Shown here: positions 1 to 8,755 of the stretch, piece by piece
How the letters are laid out: the number at the start of each line of letters is the position of its first letter
Position numbering within the stretch: position 1 is the first letter of the stretch
Assembly: GCA_019634915.1 (NCBI GenBank)
Contig: JAHCAN010000002.1
Span: forward strand, 1-64,000
DNA length: 64,000 nt
DNA from: Steroidobacteraceae bacterium
Lineage (GTDB): Bacteria > Pseudomonadota > Gammaproteobacteria > Steroidobacterales > Steroidobacteraceae
Reading direction: 5' to 3'
Position numbers and translations under genes: made by a program
The notes under the pieces: generated by a model
Seen by the model: the letters and a program-made list of their open reading frames with translations, nothing else
Database searches by the model: none
Told to the model about the DNA's origin: nothing

Positions 1-672
1 GACATGCTGCGCGTCGGCGACTGGATCGAGATGCCCAGCCAGAACGCGGACGGCGACGTGATCGACATCAGTCTGCACACGGTCAAGGTACAGAACTGGG
101 ACAAGACGATCAGCACGATCCCCACCTGGAAGCTGATCAGCGAGAGCTATCGCAACTGGCGCGGGATGAGCGAATTCGGCGGGCGCCGGATCAAGCGCTC
201 GCTGCTGATCGACCAGACCTCGGTGCGTTTCCTCGAGCCGGAGGAGCGCCAGCATCTGCGCCGGATCGCGCTGATCGACGAGTACCTCGACAAAAAGCAG
301 GTCGAACTGGCCGAATACAATGCAAAGCTCGAGGCCGCGGGCAAGGATCCGGTCAACAACCGGCGCGCCACCAACCTGGGCACTTTCCGCGCCTATGTCA
401 CCGCCTACCTGCGTTCACATCCGGGCGTGGCGCAGGACAGGACGCTGCTCGTGCGCCAGCTCGAACCCACGCCGACCGGCCTGCCGCTGCAGGTGTACTG
501 CTTTTCGGCCGACGTGCGCTGGTTGCCGCACGAGAATCTCGCGAGCGACATCTTCGACCACTTGCTGGCGGTGTTGCCGGAGTTCGGGCTGCGCCTGTAC
601 CAGGCGCCGAGCGGTGCCGATGTGGCGGCCGCCATCGCCCGGCTGAAAGGGAGTGCCGCAGCGGAAGGCTAG
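1..672 (+). CDS. MscS-family mechanosensitive channel, C-terminal part (5' end outside window)
   Basis: This is the distal part of a small-conductance mechanosensitive channel of the MscS family. Such channels open on membrane tension to release solutes during osmotic downshock. About 223 codons are present and the frame is open at base 1, so the membrane segments lie outside the window. Visible here are the beta-domain stretch beginning LRVGDWIEMPSQNADG, the STIPTWKLISESYRNW segment, and the soluble C-terminal domain. The RNWRGMSEFGGRRIKRS stretch resembles the YbdG/miniconductance branch. Branch assignment is a family judgement from memory. Confidence 0.8.
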   Translation, partial: DMLRVGDWIEMPSQNADGDVIDISLHTVKVQNWDKTISTIPTWKLISESYRNWRGMSEFGGRRIKRSLLIDQTSVRFLEPEERQHLRRIALIDEYLDKKQVELAEYNAKLEAAGKDPVNNRRATNLGTFRAYVTAYLRSHPGVAQDRTLLVRQLEPTPTGLPLQVYCFSADVRWLPHENLASDIFDHLLAVLPEFGLRLYQAPSGADVAAAIARLKGSAAAEG

Positions 673-712
673 TGGCTCAAGCCGTCAGTTGCATGGGTTT
701 CTCCGTGGAAAT

Positions 713-1198
713 TCAGGAAAGACTGCTGGAGACCCGGGCTGCGAGATACAGCCCCAGGCCGAATACGGTATGTGTCACGAGGCTCTGCAGCCGCGCGGCG
801 CGCGGGTTCGGCAGGCGTCTCGCGGCGATGCCGGCGCCCATCGCCGGTTGCATCACGAGAAGCGGTGCCGCCACGGTGCCGATCCCGACGAGCAAAGCGG
901 GAACGAGCGACGGCTCGCCCAGCCATGCATTGCCGAAGATCGCGGGCACGAGCGCCGCGAATGCCACGCCGATGGTCACGTGCGCGACCCATCCGATCGT
1001 GCGCTCACCGGGCACCGCGGGTGCCGCGGCAATGCGTTGGTGCACGAGGCGGCCGCGCGGCATGTGGCCGATCCAGCGGCCCACGAGGCCATAGTTCGGG
1101 AGCGGCGTCCCGAGGAGGCGCCTGCGAACGAGCGCCCAGATATCCATTGCCGCCGTTGCGCCCAGACCCGTCCACAGGATGTCGAGCAGATGTTTCAT
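713..1198 (-). CDS. DUF2938 family membrane protein
   Basis: A 161-residue protein with about four hydrophobic segments. It has the DUF2938 pattern: ATAAMDIWALVRRRLLG near the N-terminus, then NYGLVGRWIGHMPRG and GERTIGWVAHVTIGVAFA. The biochemical role of the family is not known to me. The gene is divergent from a MerR-type regulator, with 73 bases between starts. That gap holds a SoxR-like inverted repeat downstream of a TTGACC -35 element in its own direction, so it is probably the regulator's main target. A GGGGA stretch before the ATG can act as ribosome binding site. Confidence 0.75.
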   Translation of the reverse strand: MKHLLDILWTGLGATAAMDIWALVRRRLLGTPLPNYGLVGRWIGHMPRGRLVHQRIAAAPAVPGERTIGWVAHVTIGVAFAALVPAIFGNAWLGEPSLVPALLVGIGTVAAPLLVMQPAMGAGIAARRLPNPRAARLQSLVTHTVFGLGLYLAARVSSSLS

Positions 1199-1244
1199 GG
1201 TCCATTCCCCGCTTGCCTTTCATCGGCACCGGCGCCAGAGTGCC

Positions 1245-1264
1245 ACTTCAAGTTCACTTGAGGT
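1245..1264. promoter_or_regulatory. SoxR/MerR-type operator between DUF2938 and merR genes
   Basis: The sequence ACTTCAAGT-TC-ACTTGAGGT is a near-perfect inverted repeat (8 of 9 arm positions pair). On the minus strand it follows a TTGACC hexamer (1262-1267) directly. A 19-base spacer to a possible but poor -10 (CACTCT) would match the long spacers of MerR-activated promoters. The core CTCAAGT/ACTTGAG resembles the published SoxR box. The operator assignment is inference from position and symmetry. Confidence 0.65.
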
Positions 1265-1271
1265 CAAGGGG

Positions 1272-1745
1272 ATGCGTGATCTCGACATCAACGAAGTGGC
1301 CAGGCGGTCGGGTTTGCCGGCCTCGGCCCTGCGGTACTACGAGGAGAAGGGGTTGGTGAAGCCAGTGGGCCGGCGGGGGCTCAGGCGACTGTTCGATCCC
1401 GAAATCCTCGAACGCCTGGCGCTGATCTCATTGGGTCGCGCAGCGGGCTTCAGTCTCGGGGAGATGGCAAGGATGTTCGCTCCAGGCCAGCGCCCGCGCA
1501 TCGACCGTCTGCTGCTCGCGAAGAAGGCGGACGAGCTCGGTGCCACGATCCGCAAGCTCACCGCAATGCGCGACGGGCTGCGGCATGCCGCCGTCTGCCC
1601 CGCGCCGAGCCACATGGAATGTCCGACTTTCCGGCGGCTGCTCGGAATCGCGAGTCCGGCGCGCCGGCCCGGCGTGCGCCGTCGGCCAGCTACTCGTACT
1701 TCTTCCCGCGCTCCAGCCACGCGGCCGTCCCGAGCAGCTCGTTGA
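1272..1745 (+). CDS. MerR family transcriptional regulator with C-X7-C loop
   Basis: A 157-residue regulator. The N-terminal winged helix-turn-helix of the MerR family reads LDINEVARRSGLPASALRYYEEKGLV, followed by a dimerisation helix. Cys109 and Cys117 are seven residues apart in CPAPSHMECP, the same spacing as the copper-sensing loop of CueR. A metal or thiol signal is therefore possible, but SoxR-type redox sensing is not excluded. I chose ATG 1272 because the HTH begins immediately after it and an AGGGG stretch precedes it. The last 56 bases overlap the convergent lyase gene, and the basic C-terminal tail may be non-functional. Confidence 0.8.
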   Translation: MRDLDINEVARRSGLPASALRYYEEKGLVKPVGRRGLRRLFDPEILERLALISLGRAAGFSLGEMARMFAPGQRPRIDRLLLAKKADELGATIRKLTAMRDGLRHAAVCPAPSHMECPTFRRLLGIASPARRPGVRRRPATRTSSRAPATRPSRAAR

Positions 1746-2568
1746 GCGCTGCGAAGTCGAGCATCTCGCCGAGCATCGCGCTCGTCGTGCCGTCGCGCCT
1801 GAGCGTTTCGAGATAGCGCTGCGCCGCGAAGGTCTGCACGCGGACCATCGCGCCGGGGAAGATCGCGAGCGAGAACCCCAGCTTCTCGAGTTCGGCGGCC
1901 GGCAGCAGCGGCGATTTGCCGCCTTCGACCATGTTCGCGAGCAGCGGCGCGCGGCCACGGAAGCGGGCGAGGGCGGTCTGCATCGCCGCGACGTCGGGCA
2001 GCGCCTCGACGAACAGCACGTCGGCGCCGGCCTCGAGGTAGTGCCCGGCGCGATCGAGCGCGGCGTCGATGCCCTCGACCGCGAGCGCGTCGGTGCGGCC
2101 GATGATGACGGTGTCGGCGAGTGCGCGTGCGTCGCAGGCGGCGCGGATCTTGCCCGCCATTTCCTTCGCACTGACGAGCGTCTTGCCCGAGAGGTGACCG
2201 CAGCGCTTGGGCATCTGCTGGTCCTCGAGCTGGATCGCCGAGGCGCCGCAGCGTTCGAAGAGCCGCACCGTGCGCTGTACGTTGAGCGCATTGCCGAAGC
2301 CGGTGTCACCATCGACGATGAGCGGCAGTTCGACGCGTTCGCGGATCTGCGAGACGGTCTCGGCGACTTCACTCATGCCGACGAGGCCGATGTCGGGTCG
2401 GCCGAAGCGCGTGTAGGCAATGCTCGCGCCCGACAGATAGGCGGCGGCAAAGCCGGCGCGTTCGATCAGGTTGGCGGAGAGCGCGTCGTAGCAGCCGGGA
2501 GCGACGAGGATCTGTGGTGCAGCGATGGCCGCACGCAGGCGGGCCGCTGGGGTATCAGTCGGGTTCAT
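1690..2568 (-). CDS. Isocitrate lyase/PEP mutase family C-C lyase
   Basis: A 292-residue TIM-barrel enzyme of the ICL/PEP mutase superfamily. Asp86 and Asp88 (VDGDTGFG) and Glu115-Asp116 are the expected Mg ligands. The loop MPKRCGHLSGK carries Cys123, typical of true carbon-carbon lyases such as methylisocitrate lyase and 2,3-dimethylmalate lyase rather than phosphomutases. It starts 9 bases after the dehydratase small subunit ends. The operon therefore looks like dehydratase/hydratase followed by lyase: hydration of an unsaturated di- or tricarboxylate, then cleavage to pyruvate or another oxoacid. The exact substrate cannot be read from the sequence. Confidence 0.82.
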   Translation of the reverse strand: MNPTDTPAARLRAAIAAPQILVAPGCYDALSANLIERAGFAAAYLSGASIAYTRFGRPDIGLVGMSEVAETVSQIRERVELPLIVDGDTGFGNALNVQRTVRLFERCGASAIQLEDQQMPKRCGHLSGKTLVSAKEMAGKIRAACDARALADTVIIGRTDALAVEGIDAALDRAGHYLEAGADVLFVEALPDVAAMQTALARFRGRAPLLANMVEGGKSPLLPAAELEKLGFSLAIFPGAMVRVQTFAAQRYLETLRRDGTTSAMLGEMLDFAALNELLGTAAWLERGKKYE

Positions 2569-2577
2569 GTCGGGTTG

Positions 2578-3093
2578 TCATGCGGCCGGTTTGCCGTGCA
2601 GTCGCTTGTGAAGGTTCGGGATCAGGCCGCCGTCGGCGACGATTTCGAGCAGGAAGGCGGGGACCGGTTCGCCGCGGTATTCGCGGCCGCTCGTCGTGTC
2701 GCGCACGAGGCCGGCCGCGAGATCCACTTCGAGCTGCGCGCCGTCGGCGATCTGTCCGGCTTCGGGCACGATCATCACCGGCAGGCCGATGTTGAACGCG
2801 TTGCGATAGAAGATGCGGGCCGCGGACTTCGCGAGCACGACCGAGACGCCGAGGAAGCGCAGCGCCTGCGCGGCCTGTTCTCGCGAGGAACCGATGCCGA
2901 AGCCCTCGCCGCCGACCACGATGTCGCCGCGTGCGACGTCGCGCGCGAACTCGGGGCGCACGGCCTCGAGGCAATGCTTCGCGAGCTCTTCGAGCGGCTT
3001 GCGCATCGCATAGCCCGGCGCGAGCTGATCGGTGTCGACGCGGTCGCCGAACACCCAGGCGCGGCCGCGCGGTGCGGGAGCGGCGCCGCTCAC
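2578..3093 (-). CDS. Aconitase-superfamily dehydratase, small subunit (LeuD/DmdB-like)
   Basis: A 171-residue swivelling domain of the LeuD type. It shows GRAWVFGDRVDTDQLAPG at the N-terminus and GEGFGIGSSREQAAQAL, the substrate-binding serine/arginine loop, near residue 65. Its start overlaps the large-subunit stop by 4 bases, which implies translational coupling. Length fits stand-alone small subunits of isopropylmalate, maleate/citraconate or dimethylmalate (de)hydratases. No leuA or leuB lies nearby, and a C-C lyase follows, so a leucine pathway role is unlikely. Confidence 0.83.
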   Translation of the reverse strand: MSGAAPAPRGRAWVFGDRVDTDQLAPGYAMRKPLEELAKHCLEAVRPEFARDVARGDIVVGGEGFGIGSSREQAAQALRFLGVSVVLAKSAARIFYRNAFNIGLPVMIVPEAGQIADGAQLEVDLAAGLVRDTTSGREYRGEPVPAFLLEIVADGGLIPNLHKRLHGKPAA

Positions 3094-4382
3094 GCCGCCG
3101 CCTTCATGGCCAGCAGGTCGCGCGGATCGCCGATCGTACCGCGCACCGCCGAGGCGGCGACGGTGTAGGGGGAGGCCAGATAGACCAGCGCACCCGGTGA
3201 GCCCATGCGGCCCTTGAAGTTGCGCGCGGTGCTCGCGATGCAGACGTCACCGTCGGCGAGCACGCCGGCCCCGTAGCCGGCGCAGGCTCCGCAGCCGCTC
3301 GGCAGCATGATCGCGCCGGCTTCGACGAGTGTGGCGAGCGTGCCGTCGGCGGCCGCTTCGCGCGTCGTCAGCGTGGACGCGGGCGCAATCAGCAGCCGCA
3401 CGCCTTTCGCGACCTTGCGGCCCTTCAGCACGCTCGCGGCCATGTGCAGGTCCGACAGCTTCGCGCCGGTGCAGGCGCCGATGTAGGCCTGGTCGATCCG
3501 CACGCCGCCGTGCTCGGCGACCGGCGCGCTGTTGGCGGGGCTGTGTGGCGCGGCGACCTGTGGCGCGAGCGCGCCGGCGTCGAATTCGAGATGGCGCTCG
3601 TAGCGGGCGCCGGCATCGGATTGCCAACGGAGGGCGTCGTCGCCGACCTCGTGCCCGCCTTCGCGCAGCGCGGCGAGCGTCCACGCATCGGGGGCGATGA
3701 TGCCGGTCTTCGCGCCGAGTTCCGCCGACATGTTGCAGAGGACCAGGCGCTCCATCATCGACAGTGCGGTGACCGCGCTGCCGGCGTACTGCATGACCTT
3801 GTAGTCGTTGCTCATGCCGAGTTTTGCGCACAGGAACAGCATGATGTCCTTGGCAGCGAGCCCCTCGCCGAGCTGGCCATGCCATTCGATCAGCCAGCTC
3901 TCCGGCACGCGCACCCAGATCTCGCCGGTGACCAGCACGCCGGCCATCTCGGTCGCGCCGATGCCGACCATGAACGCGCCGACCGCGCCGCCGGACGGCG
4001 AGTGGGAGTCGCCGCCCACGGCGAACATGCCGGGCAGTACGTGCGCGTGTTCCTGCAGCACGACGTGGCAGATGCCCTGCATGTCGTAGAACGACTCGAT
4101 TTCATGCTCGCGCGCGAAGCGGCGGGTGAGCGCGAGGATCTCGGCGCTGTCGACGTCGGGCGGCGGCACGAAGTGGTCGCTCGCGATCACGACTTTGGAT
4201 GGGTCCCAGATCTTCGCGCCGAGCCGCTCGAGGTAGGGCGCGACGCGCCGCGGGCCGCCGGAGTCGTGCATCATCGCGAGATCGACCTTGCAGGTGACGA
4301 TTTCGCCGGGGCGCACCTGGTCGCGGCCCGACGCGCGGGCGAGGATCTTCTCCGACAGGGTCATCGCAGGTTTCGGCGGCAT
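3090..4382 (-). CDS. Aconitase-superfamily dehydratase, large subunit (LeuC/DmdA-like)
   Basis: A 430-residue catalytic subunit. The three [4Fe-4S] ligands are visible: Cys304 (IGACTG) and Cys364/Cys367 (SGCGACAG). GGDSHSPSGGAVG near residue 123 is the family active-site loop, and RNFKGRMGSP lies near residue 387. It is coupled to the small subunit by a 4-base overlap. ATG 4382 has no Shine-Dalgarno sequence but lies 6 bases after TATAGT on the minus strand, so a leaderless message is likely. ATG 4364 is the alternative start. Together with the downstream lyase it resembles the DmdAB/Dml end of nicotinate fermentation, which is an analogy only. Confidence 0.83.
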   Translation of the reverse strand: MPPKPAMTLSEKILARASGRDQVRPGEIVTCKVDLAMMHDSGGPRRVAPYLERLGAKIWDPSKVVIASDHFVPPPDVDSAEILALTRRFAREHEIESFYDMQGICHVVLQEHAHVLPGMFAVGGDSHSPSGGAVGAFMVGIGATEMAGVLVTGEIWVRVPESWLIEWHGQLGEGLAAKDIMLFLCAKLGMSNDYKVMQYAGSAVTALSMMERLVLCNMSAELGAKTGIIAPDAWTLAALREGGHEVGDDALRWQSDAGARYERHLEFDAGALAPQVAAPHSPANSAPVAEHGGVRIDQAYIGACTGAKLSDLHMAASVLKGRKVAKGVRLLIAPASTLTTREAAADGTLATLVEAGAIMLPSGCGACAGYGAGVLADGDVCIASTARNFKGRMGSPGALVYLASPYTVAASAVRGTIGDPRDLLAMKAAA

Positions 4383-4388
4383 ACACTT

Positions 4389-4394
4389 ACTATA
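4389..4394 (-). promoter_or_regulatory. -10-like hexamer of the dehydratase operon
   Basis: TATAGT on the minus strand, 6 bases before ATG 4382. A start site about 7 bases downstream would coincide with the ATG. A CATAAT at 4478-4483 facing right can serve the divergent hydantoinase gene. Confidence 0.5.
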
Positions 4395-4508
4395 GCGGCT
4401 ACGGCGGCCAGCCGGGCGTGCCGGATGCACGCGTAGGTATTGGCCGCAGCGGGGACGCCGCGCAATCTGCATTGCGGCATAATCGGACGATCTCCCGTGG
4501 AGCTGCCC

Positions 4509-6053
4509 ATGCCGAACGACGCCAGGAAATACGATCTATTGTTCAAGAACGTGCGCGTCGTGCGCCCGAAGCGCACGACCGTGCAGCGGATGGACATCGC
4601 GGTGAAGGACGGCAAGTTCGTCAAGGTGGCGAAGTCGCTGCGCGCCGACGATGCCGCGACCGTGATCGACGGCAAGGACCGGCTCGCATTCCCCGGGCTC
4701 GTGGATCCGCACATGCACTGCGGCATCTACGGTCCGCTCGCCGAGGACGCACTGTCCGAGAGCCGCGCCGCGGCACAGGGCGGGGTGACCTCGAGCCTGA
4801 ACTACATGCGCACCGGCGGCTACTACATGCAGAAGGGTGGGCCGTACGCGCAGGTCTTCCAGGAAGTGCTCGACATCTCGAAGGACCGCTTCCACGTCGA
4901 CTACGCCTATCACCTCGCGCCGCTCGATCGCACGCACATCGGCGAGATCGACATGCTGATCGAGAAGTTCGGCGTCACCTCGTTCAAGATCTTCATGTTC
5001 TACGGCGGCTACGGCCTGCACGGCGCATCGAGCTCGCAGCACGAGTTCCTGATGATCGGCAAGGACGAGAAGTACGACATCGCGCACTTCGAGTTCGTGA
5101 TGCGCGGCGTGCAGCGCGCGATGGAGCGCTTCCCGGACAAGAAGCATGCGATTTCGCTGTCGCTGCACTGCGAGCTCGCCGAGATCCTCGCCGCCTACAC
5201 GAAAATGGTCGAGCGCGGTGCGAAGAAGACCGATCTCGACACCTGGCTCACTGGCGTGTCGAACGACCCGGAATGCGCCGACTGCGCGCCGCTCACGGGC
5301 CTGCGCGCCTACAGCGCCGCGCGCCCGCCGCATTCCGAAGGGCTCGCGATCACGATCGCGGCCTATCTCGCCAACGAGACGAACTGCGCCAACATCAACC
5401 TGCTGCATCTCACCTCACGCAAGGCGGTCGAGTCGGCGCTGCGCATGGCCAAGGCCTTCCCGCACGTGAATTTCCGCCGCGAAGTGACCATCGCGCACCT
5501 GTGCCTCGACTACGACACCCCGGTGAAGGCGCTCGCCAAGGTGAATCCGCCGATCCGCTCGCGCGACGACGTCGACTTCCTGTGGCAGACGCTGCTCGAC
5601 GGCAAGCTCGACTGGGTCTGCTCGGACCACGCCTGCTGCAAGTACGAGATGAAGCTCGGCAAGCAGGACAAGGACGACATCTTCCAGGCGAAGTCGGGCT
5701 TCGGTGGCACCGAGTTCATGCTGCCGGCGCTGATCACCACGGGCAGCGCGCGCGGCCTGTCCTACAACCGCATGGCCGAGCTGCTGTCGTGGAATGCCGC
5801 GCAGCGCTTCGGCCTCGCCGCCAAGGGCGACATCGCGCCCGGCTTCGACGCCGACCTCGTGCTGGTCGACCCGCAGCGCAGCTTCGTCGCGAGCGGTGAG
5901 CTGTCCGAGTCGCAGCAGGGTTATTCGGTATTCGAAGGCATGGAGATGTCGGCGACGGTCACCGATACTTACCTGCGCGGCGAGCGCATCTACGGCGACG
6001 GTAATGTGATCGGATCGCCCAAGGGCCGCTATCTCGCGCGCCCGTACCGCTGA
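4509..6053 (+). CDS. Dihydropyrimidinase/hydantoinase-like amidohydrolase
   Basis: A 514-residue cyclic amidohydrolase. Binuclear-metal ligands can be placed: His68/His70 (DPHMHCG), Lys160 (SFKIFMFYGG, the carbamylated lysine), His220 (SLHCELAE), His300 (NLLHLTS) and Asp373 (CSDHACC). The amidohydrolase C-terminal beta-sandwich ends the protein. GGAG at 4499-4502 before ATG 4509 sets the start. The enzyme hydrolyses a cyclic amide or imide, substrate unknown. It is divergent from the dehydratase-lyase operon and starts a rightward unit with peroxiredoxin and a CurA-type reductase. Extra cysteines (CADCAP, CCKYE) are unusual for the family. Confidence 0.82.
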   Translation: MPNDARKYDLLFKNVRVVRPKRTTVQRMDIAVKDGKFVKVAKSLRADDAATVIDGKDRLAFPGLVDPHMHCGIYGPLAEDALSESRAAAQGGVTSSLNYMRTGGYYMQKGGPYAQVFQEVLDISKDRFHVDYAYHLAPLDRTHIGEIDMLIEKFGVTSFKIFMFYGGYGLHGASSSQHEFLMIGKDEKYDIAHFEFVMRGVQRAMERFPDKKHAISLSLHCELAEILAAYTKMVERGAKKTDLDTWLTGVSNDPECADCAPLTGLRAYSAARPPHSEGLAITIAAYLANETNCANINLLHLTSRKAVESALRMAKAFPHVNFRREVTIAHLCLDYDTPVKALAKVNPPIRSRDDVDFLWQTLLDGKLDWVCSDHACCKYEMKLGKQDKDDIFQAKSGFGGTEFMLPALITTGSARGLSYNRMAELLSWNAAQRFGLAAKGDIAPGFDADLVLVDPQRSFVASGELSESQQGYSVFEGMEMSATVTDTYLRGERIYGDGNVIGSPKGRYLARPYR

Positions 6054-6068
6054 ACAGGAGTACCCAGG

Positions 6069-6551
6069 ATGACGATCAAGGCCGGTGACAAGCTGCCTTC
6101 GGGCACGCTGAAGACGATGACGAAGGACGGACCCCGCGACATCACGACCGAGGAGCTGTTCAAGGGCAAGACCGTGGTGCTGTTCTCGGTGCCGGGCGCG
6201 TTCACGCCCACCTGTGACGCGAAGCACCTGCCGGGCTATGTGCAGCATGCCGACGAGATCCGCGCGAAGGGCGTCGATACGGTGGCCTGCATGGCCGTCA
6301 ACGACGTGTTCGTGATGAATGCCTGGGGCAAGAGCTCCGGCACCGGCGACAAGGTGCTGATGCTGGCCGACGGCAACGGCGATTATTCGAAGGCGCTCGG
6401 CCTCGAGATGGACGGTCGCGGCTTCGGCATGGGCCTGCGCGGCCAGCGTTTCGCGCTGATCGCCAAAGATGGCGTCGCAACGCACGTGTTCGTCGAGGCA
6501 CCGCGCGAGTTCAAGGTATCGGCCGCGGAATACGTGCTGGGCCAGCTCTGA
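6069..6551 (+). CDS. Peroxiredoxin, Prx5 type
   Basis: A 160-residue thiol peroxidase. It has the Prx5 signature VPGAFTPTCDAKHLPGY with peroxidatic Cys49, and the typical VNDVFVMNAWGK segment. A strong CAGGAG lies 8 bases before the ATG, and the gene starts 15 bases after the amidohydrolase stop. There is no second conserved cysteine, so the 1-Cys (glutaredoxin- or glutathione-recycled) mode of the family is likely. It acts in the cytoplasm reducing hydrogen and alkyl peroxides. Confidence 0.9.
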   Translation: MTIKAGDKLPSGTLKTMTKDGPRDITTEELFKGKTVVLFSVPGAFTPTCDAKHLPGYVQHADEIRAKGVDTVACMAVNDVFVMNAWGKSSGTGDKVLMLADGNGDYSKALGLEMDGRGFGMGLRGQRFALIAKDGVATHVFVEAPREFKVSAAEYVLGQL

Positions 6552-6552
6552 A

Positions 6553-7572
6553 ATGGCCGGCGCCGACCGCAACCAGCGCATCACATTCCAGCGCACGCCG
6601 AAAGGCCTGCCGGTGCCGGAGGATTTCGGCGCCGACACGACGCCGATCCCGGTGCCGGGACCGGGGCAGTTCCTGTCGCGCACGGTGTACCTGTCGCTCG
6701 ACCCGTACTACCGCAACGTGATGAAGGGCAGCCAGATCTACGCGGAGCGGCTGAGCCCCGGCGACGTGATGGTCGGTGAGACGGTGGCGCGGATCGTCGA
6801 GTCGCGGCACGGCGAGTTTCGCGCAGGCGAGTTCGTCCGCGTGCGCAACGGCTGGCAGGAGTATGCGCTGTCGACCGGGCAGGGCGTGCGCAAGCTCGAT
6901 CCGGCCGTGGCGCCGATTTCGACGGCGCTCGGCGTGCTCGGTATGCCGGGACTCACCGGTTACACGGGCCTCGTGTACCTCGGCGAGCCGAAGCCGGGCG
7001 AGACCGTGGTCGTCTCGGCCGCGACCGGGCCGGTCGGCAGCACCGCGGGCCAGGTCGCGCGCCTGGTCGGCGCGCGCGCGGTCGGCATCGCCGGCAGCGA
7101 CGAGAAATGCGAATACGCGGTGCGCGAGCTCGGGTTTGCCGCCTGCGTCAACTACCGCAATGGCGATCTCGCCGCGCAGCTGAAGGAAGCCTGCCCGACG
7201 GGCATCGACGTCTATTTCGACAACGTCGGCGGCGACACGCTGAAGGCCGTGCTGAAGAACCTCGCATTGCACGCGCGCATCGTGCTGTGCGGCATGGTCG
7301 AGGCCTACAGCATGGATACGCCGCCGCCGGGGCCGTTCCTCGGCCCGGTCGTCGGTGCGCGGGCGACGATGCGCGGCTTGGTCGTCTACGACCACATGCA
7401 TCGCATGGACGAGATGGTGCGCGTGGTCGGCAACTGGATACGCAGTGGCCAGTTCCGCTATCGCGAGGACATCACCGAGGGTCTCGCGGGGGCGCCGGAG
7501 GCCTTCTGCCGCCTGATGCGCGGCGGGAATTTCGGCAAGACGCTGGTGCGGGTCAGCGACGAGCACCTCTGA
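6553..7572 (+). CDS. NADP-dependent oxidoreductase, CurA/PTGR type (zinc-free MDR)
   Basis: A 339-residue medium-chain reductase without the catalytic-zinc residues. SLDPYYRNVMKG lies near residue 50 and the NADP-binding SAATGPVGSTAGQVARL motif in the middle. It has FDNVGGDTL and ends LVRVSDEHL. The family reduces double bonds of enones and enals with NADPH. ATG 6553 was chosen because it follows the peroxiredoxin stop by one base, making a tight three-gene unit. The pairing with a peroxidase suggests detoxification, but the substrate is not determined. Confidence 0.85.
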   Translation: MAGADRNQRITFQRTPKGLPVPEDFGADTTPIPVPGPGQFLSRTVYLSLDPYYRNVMKGSQIYAERLSPGDVMVGETVARIVESRHGEFRAGEFVRVRNGWQEYALSTGQGVRKLDPAVAPISTALGVLGMPGLTGYTGLVYLGEPKPGETVVVSAATGPVGSTAGQVARLVGARAVGIAGSDEKCEYAVRELGFAACVNYRNGDLAAQLKEACPTGIDVYFDNVGGDTLKAVLKNLALHARIVLCGMVEAYSMDTPPPGPFLGPVVGARATMRGLVVYDHMHRMDEMVRVVGNWIRSGQFRYREDITEGLAGAPEAFCRLMRGGNFGKTLVRVSDEHL

Positions 7573-8755
7573 GCGGCTCGCGCAACGCGGCGCGCACCGC
7601 GAACACCATGCCCGTACCAGCCACCGCGAGCAGCAGCGCGATCGAACCGGCGCTGTCCCGGTAGAGCGCACCGGAGGCCGCCGCGAACAACACCGTCGTC
7701 AGCATCGCGAGCGAACTCGACAGGCCGCTCGCGAGGCCGGCCAGCTCCGGGTGATCGCTGACGGCGCCCGCGAGTGACAGCGGCGAGATCATGCCGTTGC
7801 CGGCCACCATCAGCGTGAGCGAGAGCATGTAGGCGCCGAGGCTCGGCGCGGGCAGGAACGCGGCGATCACGAACACGAGCACGCCGAGCAGCGTCAGCGC
7901 GACCCCCACGCGCATCACGCGGCGGCTGCCGAAGCGGCGCGCGCCAGTGCCGGCGAACCAGGCGCCGCACGCGAAGGCACAGGCGAGCATGGCCCACAGC
8001 ACGCCGAAGCGGCTCGGACGCATGTCGAACTGGCGCTCGAACAGTGCGGCGCCGACCGTCAGGAAGACATAGATCGCGCCGGTCGCGAAGCCGTAGATCA
8101 GCGTGTAGCCGCGAAAGCGCGCATCGCGCAGCAGGACCAGCGCCTGCGAGAAGAAGCTGGCGGCATGCGGCGGCGGCCGGGTGCCGGGCCGCGTCTCGCG
8201 CAGCGCGATGCCCATCCAGGCGATCAGCACCGCGGCGATCAGCGCATGCATCGCAAAGATCGCGCGCCAGCCGAAGGTCTCGACGACGAGGCCGCCGGCG
8301 ATCGGCGACAGGATCGGCGAGATGCCCATGACCGCGGTGATGAAGGCGAGCGCGACGGCCGCGCGCTCCGGTTCGTGGGTGTCGCGCACCATCGCGCGCG
8401 CGACCACGGTGCCGACGCTCGCGCCGAGCGCCTGCACGAAGCGCGCGACGATCAGCAGCGGCAGCGACGGCGCGAGCGCCGCCGCGACGCTCGCCAGTGC
8501 GAAGGCGGCGAAGCCGCCGAGCAGCACCGGACGGCGGCCGAAGCGGTCGCAGAGCAGGCCCTGCACGGGCTGTGCGAGCCCGAGCGCGAGCAGGTAAACG
8601 GACAGGACGAACTGGATCGCGCCGTAATCGGTGCGCAGCGCCGCGGCGAGTGCCGGCAGCGCCGGCACGAGGCTCGCCATGCCAAAGGTGGACAAGCCGC
8701 TCGCGAGGCCGAGCAGCAGGATCCAGGCGCGCGAGCCGGCCCCGTCGCGGGTCAC
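7553..8755 (-). CDS. MFS transporter, Bcr/CflA-like
   Basis: A 400-residue, 12-helix major facilitator. Motif A reads [15 protein letters not shown] after helix 2, and [19 protein letters not shown] follows helix 4 as in the Bcr/CflA drug-efflux group. I chose GTG 8755, which overlaps the etfA stop (GTGA, 4 bases), because the first helix ([12 protein letters not shown]) begins 10 residues later. Its 3' end overlaps the convergent reductase gene by 20 bases. Co-transcription with etfBA and iclR suggests movement of the pathway substrate or a product, not necessarily a drug. Confidence 0.78.
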   Translation of the reverse strand: MTRDGAGSRAWILLLGLASGLSTFGMASLVPALPALAAALRTDYGAIQFVLSVYLLALGLAQPVQGLLCDRFGRRPVLLGGFAAFALASVAAALAPSLPLLIVARFVQALGASVGTVVARAMVRDTHEPERAAVALAFITAVMGISPILSPIAGGLVVETFGWRAIFAMHALIAAVLIAWMGIALRETRPGTRPPPHAASFFSQALVLLRDARFRGYTLIYGFATGAIYVFLTVGAALFERQFDMRPSRFGVLWAMLACAFACGAWFAGTGARRFGSRRVMRVGVALTLLGVLVFVIAAFLPAPSLGAYMLSLTLMVAGNGMISPLSLAGAVSDHPELAGLASGLSSSLAMLTTVLFAAASGALYRDSAGSIALLLAVAGTGMVFAVRAALREPLRGARR

